Of a DNA stretch of 64,000 bases, positions 46,788-58,551 are shown piece after piece. Origin of the DNA: Pseudofabraea citricarpa (lineage: Eukaryota; Ascomycota; Leotiomycetes; Helotiales; Dermateaceae). The stretch covers positions 186,001-250,000 of the forward strand of contig JAPWGK010000012.1 in assembly GCA_029641185.1 (NCBI GenBank), written 5' to 3'. Made by a program: the position numbers and the translations under genes. The stretch's first letter is position 1; the number at the start of each line of letters is the position of its first letter. The notes beneath the pieces are model-generated. The model had not been told where the DNA came from, made no database searches, and was given only the letters and a program-made list of their open reading frames with translations.

Positions 46788-47370
46788 ATGAAGTTTGCTG
46801 CTCTTCTCTCAATTGCTGTTACGCTTTCCACTTCCATGGCTCAGCCCTTCAGCTCTCGTTTTACCAGCTCAAAAGTCGATTGCGACATTGGTATCTATCC
46901 AGTAACAAAGAACATAGCCAAGCTTGCCAAAGATGCATCCGACGGTCCCTGGGAGCGTTTTATACCCATAGAGGGCGGAGCGTACTCGAAGTCTGGTCCA
47001 GCCACTTGCAGCCAGATTAGCTGCGCCGATGGTATTTCTATCAACTTTTGCAACGACGTAAGCAGACATGTCACTCATAGATTGAGAGATGAATTCAACT
47101 AAAGTTGTTAGTCTGAGCATCCTATAGCAGTTGATTGGGATACAATTGCGCGAACCACGAATGAGATAGGAATCTCGTGCGGACACGGCGTTATAGGCAA
47201 GGATGGAAATTTGGCTGCTGATATGGAGGTGGAAACAAATGGACAGAAGTCAGTATCTGATTCTGTACTACATAAGAACATAACGGTACTAACTTGGATG
47301 TGATAGCTTCTTCTTCGATGATGCTTCGAAGACGTACTGGAATATTCTTGTTCAGGCGGCTGCCTGTTGA
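46788..47370 (+). CDS. Small secreted cysteine-containing protein, 156 aa
   Basis: Exons 46788-47057, 47112-47248 and 47307-47370. The product starts with a clear signal peptide (MKFAALLSIAVTLSTSMAQ), leaving a mature part of about 137 residues with six cysteines (VDCDI, ATCSQ, ISCAD, INFCND, ISCGH, AACstop), enough for three disulfides. Intron 1 is placed at GTAAGC with acceptor TTGTTAG because that alone keeps the frame open; intron 2 is GTCAGT...GATAG. I recognise no family. Size, secretion signal, even Cys number and position next to a transposon relic make it effector-like, but this is an inference; a plain secreted housekeeping role is possible. Confidence 0.75.
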
Positions 47371-48495
47371 TTGAGACTCTCGCTTTGTCTCTGGGTTCTT
47401 TCGTCCCATTGCACACATCTGTGCCGTTAATTTTCTGATTTCCATTTTCTTCCCATTCTTTTCCCCATTCCTTTCTTCGAAACGGGCTTCTTTAGGCCTT
47501 GGTGCAAACGATCATGTACTTGGCCTTTTGACTTGTAACTTACACTGACTATCTTTACCAACAAGCAACCAAGATATCTTATTACTTGAGATAATATTAT
47601 TTACTGGAAATGAGATACGGAGTGGTAACAAGCAACGGATGTTTACCTTTTGCTGGAGAAATCAAGTCAGATCCAATGCCTCAATTATTGAGACGAGGTC
47701 AAAGTGACCTGAAAATAACAGACCTTTTTATTGCGGTATTTATTCTTCAGCGGTTTGATTTGACAAAGATCTTTTGTGACATCATAAATTCTGGCAGTGC
47801 TAATGAGAAGTATGAGATAGCAAGGGCAAAGCAGAAATTTAGCGACGAGATTTTGTGAGAAGCATTTGTGGCTCAGTTAATCATATCTAAGACGGTAAGG
47901 AACTGACATCGTGGAACGTTCCGCTTTATGAAAGCAAAAGCAGAACAGAAGCGGCCAGATCTGTTGCCGCCGGGTCTCTATATGTCACAACTTACGTGCT
48001 ACCACGACATGCACGTAACTCAGCGTAATGTAATGATCCCACAAACAACGAACCTACAACAAAATGCAATGAAACACAACGCAACGCAGTCACAAGGTGC
48101 ACACAACGAAATGAAACTACAATGTGTATGATATCACAACGTGCACGCATCACACATGCTCCAGAGACTAAAAATGCAGATATTTCTAGTAACGGCTCTA
48201 AGAGCCGTGTTTCGTATAGAATTGTTGGTTCTCGGGTGACGTTTGCCCCAAGTGGTAGGTGCCGAGCACAACCAGCTCCTCGGTAACCAATCTACAGCTC
48301 CATCACCACCAACCACGAAGATTGCGGAAACCATTCCTGCAGTCCGGGAACAAGGTTGTCCTGCACAAGAAAGATGTGAACGCCGAACATCTTTCAGGGA
48401 ACAAAGGTACGAGGTAGCAGTGAGACAATTCCCACATTCTCGTTGATTCACATTTTCTCCTCTCGACGAGCCGTGATCATACGATCTTTCAAATA
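47371..48495. other. Intergenic
   Basis: 1.1 kb with no gene supported. It includes A/C-rich irregular repeats of AACGCAACG/ACAACGAA type (48030-48160). The run CTTTCAAATA just before 48496 is the probable leader of the second LaeA-like gene. Confidence 0.55.
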
Positions 48496-49733
48496 ATGGC
48501 TAATACTTCTCCAACAGCAAACAATGCCCATCTTGAGCCCGAGGATGATGATTGGACTGACAATGATTCGGGGCTCGGAGGCGCGAGTATTGCGAGCTCA
48601 ACTACATCTTTAGCATCGTCGATTTTGCAGCATCGAAAGGAAAATGGCAGGACATACCATGCGTACAAAGAAGGGAAATATGCTCTTCCTAATGACAAAG
48701 GGGAGAACGATCGTCTAGATCACATGTATCATCTCGTCACCTTGACTCTAGATAACAAGCTCTGCCTCGCTCCAATTGAAAAAACCAAGGTTCATCGTGT
48801 GTTAGATGTCGGCACAGGGACGGGAATTTGGGCTATTGATTTTGCAGACGATCATCCAGAAGCTGAGGTTCTTGGGATTGATCTTAGTCCAAGTGAGTTT
48901 CGATACTTCTTTGGTCTCTTCATTGTTTTATTGAGTGCTCGTGCATGCTGCATGTGATAGAGGCATAACCGCTTTCTTGTTTGTTTCATACAGATGTACT
49001 GACCCATTTTCAAGTCCAACCATTATTTGTACCGCCTAACGTCACATTCCAAGTTGATGACCTTGAAGAGCCATGGACCTTCAGTCACAAATTCGACTTT
49101 ATCCACTCAAGAATGATGACCGGCTCATTCTCCGACTGGCCACGATTTCTCGAACAGAGCTTTGCAAATCTGAATCCTGGCGGCTTCATTGAGCTGTGCG
49201 ATTCTATTCAGCCGATTACAGCAGATGATGATTCCTTTCCACCTGACTCTGCCATTGTCAAGTGGTCAACCCTTGTCTGTGACGCTATGATCAAATTTGG
49301 GAGACCTCTTAATAGTGCACTGTGGCATAAAGAAAGACTTGCCAAGGCAGGGTTTGTGGATATTGTTCAGAAGGAGTATAAATGGCCGATCAATCCTTGG
49401 CCGAAGGATAAGAAAGCCAAGGAGTTGGGTGAGTACTTCGATGCTGATATTGAGAGCAGTACTGATTTAAGTTAGGGCTTTGGACACGAGAGAATTACCT
49501 TGGTGGGTTATTTGGCTTGAGCGTGTTTGTGTTCACAAATCTTCTTGGTTGGACCATAGAAGAACTCAAGGTACGTCATTTAAGCTGGCTTTGGCCACCG
49601 GAAAGCATTGTGCTTGCCAGCCATTTCTAGATTTTTGGTCATCAACTAATATATCTTCTCTCCAAAGATTCTAATAGCAGACGTCAAGAAGGAATTTATG
49701 GACACAAAAATCCATGGATATCTCTCTTTGTAA
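48496..49733 (+). CDS. LaeA-like SAM-dependent methyltransferase, copy 2
   Basis: Exons 48496-48892, 49015-49428, 49476-49570 and 49668-49733 give 323 residues. The acidic/Ser-rich head (DDDWTDNDSGLGGASIASST) leads to ENGRTYHAYKEGKYALPND; motif I is VLDVGTGTGIWAIDFADDHP; then VLGIDLSPIQP, FVPPNVTFQVDDLEEPWTF and LNPGGFIELCD. The exon 2 acceptor is ambiguous: 49015 (CAAG) restores the family-typical SPIQP, while 48994 (CAG) adds seven residues in frame. Same family and nearly the same length as the gene at 36223-37619, but four exons instead of eight and an unusual end HGYLSL in place of HAYWP. Substrate unknown. Confidence 0.83.
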
Positions 49734-50428
49734 TAATAATCTCCAAGAAAGCAAAAGACAGAAAAAGCACTAACATAATTCTATAGATGGGTCGTTTATG
49801 CTCAAAAGCCTGCCTCTTAATTGTCAGTCAAATGTAACTGGGTACAAATAGTAATCTGATGCTTTTCCTTGTCGAATATCTTTCAGCTTTGATGGAAATT
49901 TGAATCTTCAGCAACCCGAGCGAATGGCTGGTCACATAAGAGATCCAGCTGGCTCAATGAGAGGAAAGAAGAGGTGAAAGGGTTTTGGGCAGTATTCAAG
50001 CAATTGGAAGTAACACTTAAATAATTCAGCATCTGATTAGACGTTTCAATATAAGTTAGCTTGCTTCAATCATGCATTTAAGAAAAGTCAATACCATAAA
50101 GATAATTCGGGTGCCACAGGATCAAGAAACATCTAACAAAATCACTTTCACTTTTCAACAAAAGACGTTTGAAAATCATCGCATTGATTATCTGTTTGCT
50201 CTAAGAGTCATAATCAAGAATAGCTCTATTGCTATTGAAAGATGCTTTGGTTCTACCACACTTTCGTTGCTGGATCATATGGATGGATATCCTTTGAAAC
50301 AAAGGTTGCCCCAGAAGCCAGCAGATCTATGTGTGAAAATGCAGGTTTGAAAATCAAAGCCAAACGATCCGAGTGTAAGACCACAAGTAGGTAGCATTAC
50401 CAACAAAGAGAATAATGCCTAGACGAAA
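49734..50428. other. Intergenic between convergent genes
   Basis: About 700 bp, AT-rich. A 92-codon frame at 50072-50350 lacks any domain and is probably chance. Confidence 0.5.
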
Positions 50429-53033
50429 CTAACCCACACGGCGTATGGGAGACCATGGGGGGCCATTGGGGCCATAATCAGGCTCTTTGTCCCAGTCAAG
50501 ATACTTGAGGAAAGGCGCGTCGTCTTCTAGGAGTCTCTTCTGAAGCTCCTGGTAACGCTTCTTCTGAGGATCCTGCCGAGGCTCCTCCAATCCACGTACA
50601 ACTCCGTGCATTCGGTCGCTCTTAACGCTAAATATCATTGTGCGCTGTCCATTTTCACGGAACTGGTTGACCTCGGCTTGTATTCCATCGGCACGCTGAG
50701 GGTCAACATAGCGACGATGAGGATCAGGTAGACTATAGTCGTCCTGAATAGGCCAAGATCCCTCGGGTTGATCATCGTTTTCTTGTTGGTGGCGGCGTTC
50801 GATAGCCTTCGTATTCTGAAAGAAGAAAATGGATTTTAGTCGGCCCGAGAAGCCAATAGGTTTTCTTCGATGAATGAAGTCGATGGTCTTTAGTTGGCGT
50901 TCATCCAGTTGATGCATCGTAAGCTCATGAATACTTCTAGCATATTCATATTCTGAATATGTTGCAATTGGTACATCTGAAAGTATGATAGGTTGGGAAC
51001 CATTTTCGAGTGGTTGGAAACGAGTCTCGTAAACGAGTAATTCTTCAACAGTTTGAGCTGCGCGCGAGAAGTTATGAGACAGAATGGTCGAGAGATTGCC
51101 TGGCCTAAATTTCTGAAGTCTAGTTAAGTTTTGTAGTTGAAGCTTTTCAGGTCGGCCGGCTGCGTCAGGTCGAGGAACCAGATCAGGGCTGGATTGATCT
51201 TGAAGGATACTTGGATATCGCTCAATGACGTGAGGGGTTAGCTGATCGATATGAGCAACGGGTGAGATATCCTCGTCGGGGCTGTCTCTGAAAACTCTTG
51301 GCAAGTTTTCTTCGTCTAGAAATGATTCCATAAAGTCGGACTCAGGAGTGGCACTTCGGGTGGTGCTTAAATCAAAGGTATCGGTAAATTGGGGGTCCAG
51401 ATCATTTATGGTGTCAACATCCATTCCTGCTCCATCACCACCATGACTAACTTCGTTTCTGGGGAAGGATCCAATAGTGTTATTTGGAAGTAAGTAAGAT
51501 CCATCTTGCGAATGGTTAGAGAGTAGAGTGGCATCGGGAGTTGATTTCGAAACCGAGTAAGATGGTAAAGTGGATTGGCCATATGGGATCGAATTGTTGA
51601 TCAGGGAGTTATCCTGTGGCGTTGTTAGTAAGTGATCATTCAATAATAATTTCTTATCTGTTTCGGAGAAATTAGAGTGAAAGGTTTGAGATAATTTACT
51701 GACCGGTAAGTGTTGATGGTTAAAGGTATTGACTGCCCAATTGCTCTGAGCAGGGGCTGAAGACGCAGAAGTATACAAGTGTGTGATGGGCAAGAATTGA
51801 CCATTAAGCCAAATTCCAAAGTTAGCAGTTGACAAATCCATCAGATTTTGTTGGGGCTGGGGTTGAGGAGTATTGAATTGACTTGCTGCAGCCATAGTAG
51901 TAGCTTGAGCTTCTATTCCTCCATATCCAACAAAGCCACCAGCTTGCTCTTGACTCTGGCTAGTTCCATATTCATTCTCCACTGTAGGTTGGAGTGTTGA
52001 ATTGCTCAGCGTGAATTGCGAAATACCCGGTTCGAAGTAAGAAGACTTTGGTGATGTCTGGTCAATTGGTTGAAATTCCCATAAATCCAAGTCTTGGCTC
52101 ATGTGCTCATCATCTCCAGTGCCATGGTTTCCTTCTGAGTTTGATGGCTGCTTGGGGATTCTGTGGGATTTGGTGGCATCTGGAGTCATCAAGCGTGGGC
52201 TTGTTCTGGACTGGCCTGAAGTTACATTAGACATGCCAGCACTAGAACTACCGTTTCGATACCGAGCAGTTGTTCTTGGTCCTGAAGTTTCATTGGTTTC
52301 ATAATGTGAAGCGGATATCTGCATTGGCTGTGTAGATGCAGTCCGAGCCTTTCGTGGGGTTGGGCCAGATCCAAGCAATGTCTTGCCACCATAAGTTGGT
52401 TGTCGATCACCGTCATTGATACCAGGGCTATATTTGCGGGCTCTCTTAACCATCCGAGCACCATCTTCAGCTTGGTCATCATATGTTGGTCTCTGGTAAG
52501 GACTGGTGCTCGCCTGTCGTCGCTTAGCATTTGCCGAGCGAGTGGTGTTGTTAAGTGATCCAGATACATGAGGTGGTGACACAGAAGCCTCCATAGATAC
52601 ATACTCATCCTCATCAAAAGTTGCCGACGAATGTTTCTTTGAAGGTCGATATTTGGGTTCATCCTCGTCATCAGACTCGGACTTGTATTCGTCCACGAAA
52701 TCATCTTCCTCGTCATCAGAGTAATTGGTCTTTGTGAGCTTCTTTTTCGGCTTCGGCTTTTTACTGACTTTCCCGGATTTTAAAGCCTTGGCTGCTTTTG
52801 CGTATCTGTAGCACTTTTAGTTTTGGGGCATGGATAATGAATATGTAACTTGCTTACCTCGGATTGTCTTTATAGCTCGTACAAACGTACCGAATGCCAT
52901 TAAAGTGCCATTCTCGTGCCTCTGGCCACTTCTCTTGACAAGCTTGCCAGATGTCCTCAGTGCGTTCGCCTTTTCCCTTCTCTCTAAGGATGAAGTTGAC
53001 TTCCTCGTCACTGTACTTCTGTGTTCCAACCAT
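50429..53033 (-). CDS. Conserved fungal nuclear-type protein, 850 aa
   Basis: Exons 53033-52858 and 52805-50429. The N-terminal 60 residues are a compact domain (YSDEEVNFILREKGKGERTE, then WPEAREWHFNGIRYVC) resembling a SANT/Myb-like or homeodomain-type helical unit of fungal proteins; the spacing of W and hydrophobics supports three helices. A Lys-rich patch (SKKPKPKKKLTK) and acidic stretch (YSDDEEDDFVDEYKSESDDE) follow. Residues 110-560 are Ser/Gln/Thr-rich and disordered. A C-terminal region with charged, Pro-rich conserved text (FLKYLDWDKEPDYGPNGPPW) ends the protein. Probably a nuclear regulator (inference). No family name recognised. Confidence 0.75.
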
Positions 53034-55344
53034 CTTGATTGAGTTCAACCCTTTATAAGCAAAGGATGAAATCAAGGAAGAACCTGAAAGCTGCAGATAC
53101 AGGTGATGGGGATGGGGAAAGAGGTGAGTGGGTATGTAACTGCGATGGGTGCTATGTAAAGACCTAGATCGATCTTAAGCTCTGCACCGCAAGTAGTGTA
53201 CAGGAGGAGGATGGCGATGGATGGCGATGCGGCAGATCTAAAGATAGTTTAGAAGATGAATTGATTGTAGAGGATGGAGCGGATGAAGTGGATGATACCT
53301 TTGATGGCAGAGATTTAAGTCAATGCTCTCAATTATCTTAGTCCTCGAAACACGAACTTGGTCCGGGAATAGAGGCTTCCCAGGTTCTGACCAAGTCAGA
53401 ACAACAATGAATCACCAAGATGATTCAAAGACAACAATGCTTAGAAGGGTAGATTGATTATGTTAGGATGAAAGTTTTGGTGAAGGAGGATTGTGGGGAA
53501 GAAAGAAGTAGGGCTTGGAGGAGCGCGTTCCTATTGTCTTATTGTGACTGGGCTTAGTATTGTTAAGAGTTACGTGTGGAAACTACCGGAACTTCTATCA
53601 GAATAATCATCATCCGCGTTTACAATGCATGCTAGTAGTCTTCCGTCTACAGATGGAAACTAGCGGAACTTCCATTGGAGTAATACTTTTACGACACAAT
53701 ATATACAGGCGGAAACTAGCGGAACTTCTATTAGAATAATAGAATAATATTAATCGTCTGTTAGCAATTTATACTCTTTTATATATACGTGAATAGTAAT
53801 AGAACTTTTGTTAGAATAATACTCTTCCGGTTTAATAGTAATAATAAAGTATTCGTATAATAAACTTGTTATAAGTTTCATAATCACTTATCTTATTTTA
53901 TACCTCTGATATAATATTATTTCTTTTACTTTAGCTTGTTAGGAATAATAAAGTTTCTTTATTTCTTTTATAAACTCTTTTATTTCATCTTTTAACTAAT
54001 AGGTTATAGTTGTCTCTTTCGAAGTATTAGAGATAATAATTTAAATCTTTAAACAAAGAAACTAATAAAATTAATTATTAAATTTACTTAGAACTTATAA
54101 GATAAAATTGGTTTTAGTTTCATTTCTTTAGTTTCATATACTTAAATAAACTTATTAGTTTATACTTTTTAATTTCTTAAAGAACTCTCCTTAAAGAATA
54201 TAAGATAATACTTATATTAATATAGTTTAAGAAAATATAATTTGAAAGTAGTATTACAGAAACTTGTTAGATTCTAAATTATTCTTCACGTTTAAACACA
54301 ACTGTCTTATAACATTCGAACTTCAAGTTTCGTGTCTGTCGCTTTCGATCTCTAAACAGATGAAAACCCGAGCAAAGATGTCACTTGTGCCTTTGACATC
54401 TTCTGAAATCTATAAGTAAAAACATGTAATATAGGTATCTAGCTAGAGAGATATACATCAATACACCTGTATATTAGCTGGTTGAAAGGTTATGACCTCA
54501 AAGCTTCATGTATTAATTCAATGTGGTCAGGACAAGCGTTTGGATGAGGCATGCATTCAGAAGGTCTAGCTACAGGTTCTGTCTTGATTTATATAGTAAG
54601 TACAGTAGCAAGACAGATATACTCTATCCTGCAATGTTCTCGGGCAGTTTAGGTTATTATTCAGATGTAAGTTATACCGACAGTATGTTTTCTCCCCCTT
54701 TGCTTGAGGCCTTCTGACTACTGGCTGAATATTTTCAATTTTAGTGGTTATGGTATATTATTATATACCTAAAGATCTCAACGTTTATTCGGTGGTATAT
54801 GACTATATTTTATGGGCAATGATGCCATCGACTAATTTAAAAATACATGGGTAGGTAAGCAGAGATGGATTGAAGACGAGAGAACAATTGGGGCATGGAG
54901 AAGCGATCAAGTCCTTGTATTTTCAACTTTGATATTCGAAGTACACAAGTACCTTATGCTCTCTCTAGGCTGCCGCCCCAAGACAGTCGGAGCTCACGCA
55001 GGCACAAAAACGTAGCAGTATATTGTAGTAGAACACCTTGGTAAAAATGAACCCTGGCTCGTAGGAATCCTCAAAGGGTGTTGTGGACATTAGAAGCGCC
55101 AAGACCGGGAAGAGGGGTCTTGTCTGCTAGTCCCACTTGGGAAGCTTCCAAGAATCTGGGGAAACACTCCCCGCAACATTGGCTTCATAGTGTTTATCTC
55201 GACCAGCCTCCAATCATCTGGGCGTTGCACATTGACCTCCTCGCGCTAATTCATCGCAAAGTCTATGTGGTGTCAGCTAATATGTGAGTTATCAACTGCA
55301 GAGCAGAACCCATCAACGCGCCTTGCCATCAAAAGCTACCTGCG
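53034..55344. other. Long intergenic region with AT-rich island
   Basis: 2.3 kb between divergent genes. 53034-53570 is ordinary promoter-like DNA; 53578-53820 holds four 30-bp repeats; about 53750-54300 is extremely A/T-rich with no ORF; 54300-55340 returns to normal composition. The AT-rich core could be a RIP-mutated or decayed transposon, but no coding remnant is readable. Confidence 0.6.
53578..53820 (+). repeat. Four direct 30-bp repeats at the edge of an AT-rich island
   Basis: Copies at 53578-53607, 53655-53684, 53711-53740 and 53791-53820. Shared core: GGAAACTAGCGGAACTTC followed by (T/C)ATTAGAATAAT; copy 3 is closest to the consensus and copy 4 is the most diverged (GAATAGTAATAGAACTT). 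Spacing between starts is 77, 56 and 80 bp, so this is not a simple tandem array. Divergence is mostly G/C to A/T toward the island. Confidence 0.85.
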
Positions 55345-56160
55345 ATGTTGACTTCATTTTCACGGCGCAGCTTCGGTGCTGTTGCTGCCCTCATCTTCCT
55401 TCCAATTGCCTTTGCCATCCCAGAGAGTCACGTATCAACTGCTGTTGGGCCCAGACCTTCTGGCCAAGGAGTCGTCTATGTCTGCAACAATCGCGACGGG
55501 CCATTTGCCCCATTCTGCAAGCCAGAGAATGGCTCTACGGTTTATGTAGGAGAGACTTATCATAGTACGTTTTTCGCGTCTATGTTTGCAGTGAGCTAAA
55601 AGAGATCAGTAACCTGGGATCCAACATATTATGCCGAAACTCAAGGCGTCAATTCTACAGTCCTCATCATGGCGACCTACTTGAACGCGTCGGGTCAAGT
55701 GGCACCAGCTCATTCATCGCCGATAACACCGAATCGATCTGGCTTTATAAGATGGACAGTGACGGGTGATTGGTTACAGGACTTTTCTTCGAATAATGTT
55801 ACACTCTCCATCGTACCTTTGAACGCGGCAGAAGGAACGGACGATGGAATGGCGAGAGGACCAACAGTTATGGTTACATCGTCACCCATACCACTGCCGG
55901 AAAGCAGTGGTGGTTCGTCTCACCGTGCGCTCGTTATTGCGCTACCCGTCGCAATTGGGATTACTCTGATGATTCTATGCGTTGTCATCGGAATCTATAT
56001 TCATCGGAAACATGGCCTGCGCAGTATCATAGGAAGGAAGGCGGGATACGGAGTGGGGAAATCACGTTCTCAGAGAATTGGCAAGGAAGATGGGAATGCC
56101 ATACAGCTGAGGGAGCAAGCTATGCAGGCCGAAGGAATACAAAAGCAACCGAAATTATGA
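55345..56160 (+). CDS. Single-pass membrane protein with secreted N-terminus, 256 aa
   Basis: Exons 55345-55564 and 55610-56160. Signal peptide at 1-24 (GAVAALIFLPIAFAIP). The extracellular part has an immunoglobulin-like beta pattern: VCNNRDGPFAPFCKPENGST, ITWDPTYY, NVTLSIVPL, and several N-glycosylation sites. One transmembrane helix near 195-217 (ALVIALPVAIGITLMILCVV) is followed by a 40-residue basic cytosolic tail. It resembles the fungal family with a VTWDP-type domain, perhaps DUF7137 (number from memory). A cell-surface or plasma-membrane role is likely; ligand unknown. It converges with the flavin monooxygenase gene, 176 bp between stops. Confidence 0.8.
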
Positions 56161-56336
56161 TCTTTTGACTGGGTTGAGAAATGGCGTGGCGATGACCCTC
56201 TACGCCTACGAATTTTCCCCAGTTGTTCATTTGCCGAATAAACTCCAGACAATCAACTCTGCAGACAATAATAGTCAGACCTCACTGGCTTTTGGTCCCA
56301 TTGGGATAAATATCTGCCTGGTCATGGAACTAGTAC

Positions 56337-58000
56337 CTATGTCTGCTTATCTACAGTATCCGTTTCCGTGGGCTTCGAATATGGAGGATCTTCCTGATAA
56401 ACATCGTACTTGTACCGGCTTCCGGTATGATCATCTCTCAACTTGCTCTGACCTTTACCATAGACCTTTTCTCTTGCCGTCAAACCATCTTCGATACTCT
56501 CTGGATAGAGGCCTCTTCTCCTTAATTCCGGAATCAACAATTCAACAACATCTTCGAATGTCCCGGGTGTGGTCACATAACCCAGATTAAACCCGTCCAG
56601 ATCGCCTTCATCGATCCATCTTTCTAACTCATCAGCCACTTGGGCTGGTGTTCCCACACCCAGTGGACCCAGTCCTCCAATTGCTGCTTTTTCGGCCACG
56701 ACGCGCGGAGTCCACTTGGGAACATCCTTGCTGGTAGTGACAAACCCAGACAGGATGCTTGTTACTTTATGAGCTTCAGTGCTATCTTCTGCTGTGATCT
56801 CTTGATCCAAATCTTTGAACTTGGAGATATCAATACCAGTCCAGCCGCTGAAAAGTACAAGACCACCAATTGTCGAGGCATATTTCTTAGCCTCGTCATA
56901 TTTGGCCTGGGCTTCTTCTTCTGTGCGTCCAACAATGGGGGTGAATGTAGCAAAGAACTTGATGCTCTGAGGATCTCTTCCAGCCTCAGCTGCCAATTTT
57001 CTAATATTGGCTATCTTTGGTCGAAGCACAGTAGGGCTGTGAGAAGAGACAAAAATTGCTTCAGCATGCTTGGAGGCGAAGTCAGACCCTGCGGGGCTGG
57101 TACCAGCCTGGAACAGGAACGGCGTTCTTTGTGGCGATGGGTCGACGATATGTCGCGATTCCAGATTATGATATTTTCCTTGGTGCTTGATAGTCCTCAC
57201 CTTATCTGGGTCAATGTATTCATCTGTTTCAGCATTTTCAATAATAGCATCATTGGCCCAAGAGCCTTCCCACAGCTTGTACAGAACACGCAGATACTCG
57301 TCAGCTTGCAGGTATCGTTCATCATGATCAATTGGTGTGTCAATCCCAATCGCCTTGAAAGCGGCCTTCTTCCACGAGGTTACAATGTTCCACGCTGAGC
57401 TTATTAGCGAGTATCACTGGGTTTGATCTTGTAAGCCTACGTACCTATCCTTCCGTTGGTAAGATGGTCTAATGTTGAGAATCTCTTAGCAAGGAGGAAT
57501 GGTTGTTCAAATGATGTCGAGGCTGTAATGCCAAAAGCGAGGTTGGTGGTAACGGCAGCCATAGCTGAGATCGGCTAATAACACTTTTAGATTCATTTGC
57601 TGGCTACACCTACTCTCCTATGCTTACGATAGTAGGGTCAGTCATCGGCCATTGTGCAGCTCTTCTGATACAGTTGTCCAGGCTGTTCTCATAGGTATCG
57701 TATCCTCCGTATGTATCTGCAAGGAATAAGGCATTGATATTCCCTTTCTCTAAGAGCTTCGCTAGATTTATCCAGTAATCAAGTTTTCGCTTATGAGCTG
57801 AACGATCATTAGGATTCTGGAAAAGTCAGCATCTCTCGGTCCTTGTTCCGGCTGATCATGTGAGGCTTTACCTTCCATTGCCCGGGTGACAAATGCCCAA
57901 CAGTGGACATATCGAATGCATTGAGAAGAATTTGCTTCTTCGGCTTTGCCGCTGCACTATCTGCCACTGGCACTGTGATCGAAGGGTTTGAGTCGCCCAT
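56337..58000 (-). CDS. Flavin-dependent monooxygenase, NtaA/SnaA/DszA family
   Basis: Exons 58000-57872, 57816-57628, 57574-57445 and 57394-56337 encode 501 residues. The fold is the bacterial-luciferase-like TIM barrel: KQILLNAFDMSTVGHLSPGQ, LFLADTYGGYDTYENSLDNC, LAFGITASTSFEQPFLLAKR, HLTNGRIAWNIVTSW (the NGR-x-x-WN-x-VTS signature), TPFLFQAGTSPAGSDFASKH and GGLGPLGVGTPAQVADELER. These are FMNH2-using monooxygenases acting on nitrilotriacetate, sulfonates, dibenzothiophene sulfone or related compounds; they need a partner flavin reductase, not seen here. The ATG at 58000 is the first in frame. Probably cytosolic. The divergent permease gene starts 552 bp away, suggesting coupled uptake and degradation. 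Confidence 0.9.
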
Positions 58001-58551
58001 TTTCACAGAAAAGACTTATTCGAACTGAGTAGGATGATCACCTATGAAGTTTTGCTATGTTTGTCTTCACTCATGGGCCTGGATGTCTTATCAGATGTTG
58101 TTGCATGTCACGTGGGCGTCGTCAAGATGAGGGGATATTGCGTGCTTCTCGTTGAACAGTGGTACGGAATCCATCCCACTTCTCTCTAATACGGGAATCT
58201 GATGCTTTTATGAGATTCTGGTGCTCCATAATAGCGGTTTTGTTCCAATTAAGTGCTTGGAAAGGTTCATGATGATGTTGTGCTCTTCTAGCACATCATT
58301 GTTCGCGCGTGCAAGTGCCCCGACGGCTTAAATAGTGCTAGACGGCCAAGTACTGTTCAAATAATGGCTTGAAGACCCTTCAACTTTCTGTTGATAAGTG
58401 GATTTTGAATGGGGTCTTATCTTATTAGTCCAGGCCGTGTGTAGCACGTCATTCCAGGGAGCTCTGACGAGAGAGAATGAGCTACTATCGAGGAAGATTT
58501 TATTAATCTTTACTTTGTCAAGCTCAATTGAGTTTTCCAACAAAGCCAAAT
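58001..58551. promoter_or_regulatory. Shared promoter with TCACGTG and GATA sites
   Basis: 551 bp between divergent start codons. It contains TCACGTG at 58108-58114, the core of the yeast Cbf1-Met4 sulfur-control site, and GATA-factor cores: CTTATC at 58087-58092 and 58416-58421 and GATAAG at 58393-58398, which in fungi bind nitrogen regulators. Whether either is used is unknown. Confidence 0.55.

Noticed and set aside
47610..47858. 82-codon plus-strand frame
   Set aside because: No domain, no splice partners, AT-rich intergenic context.
50072..50350. 92-codon plus-strand frame between convergent genes
   Set aside because: No recognisable motif and no supporting context; treated as chance.
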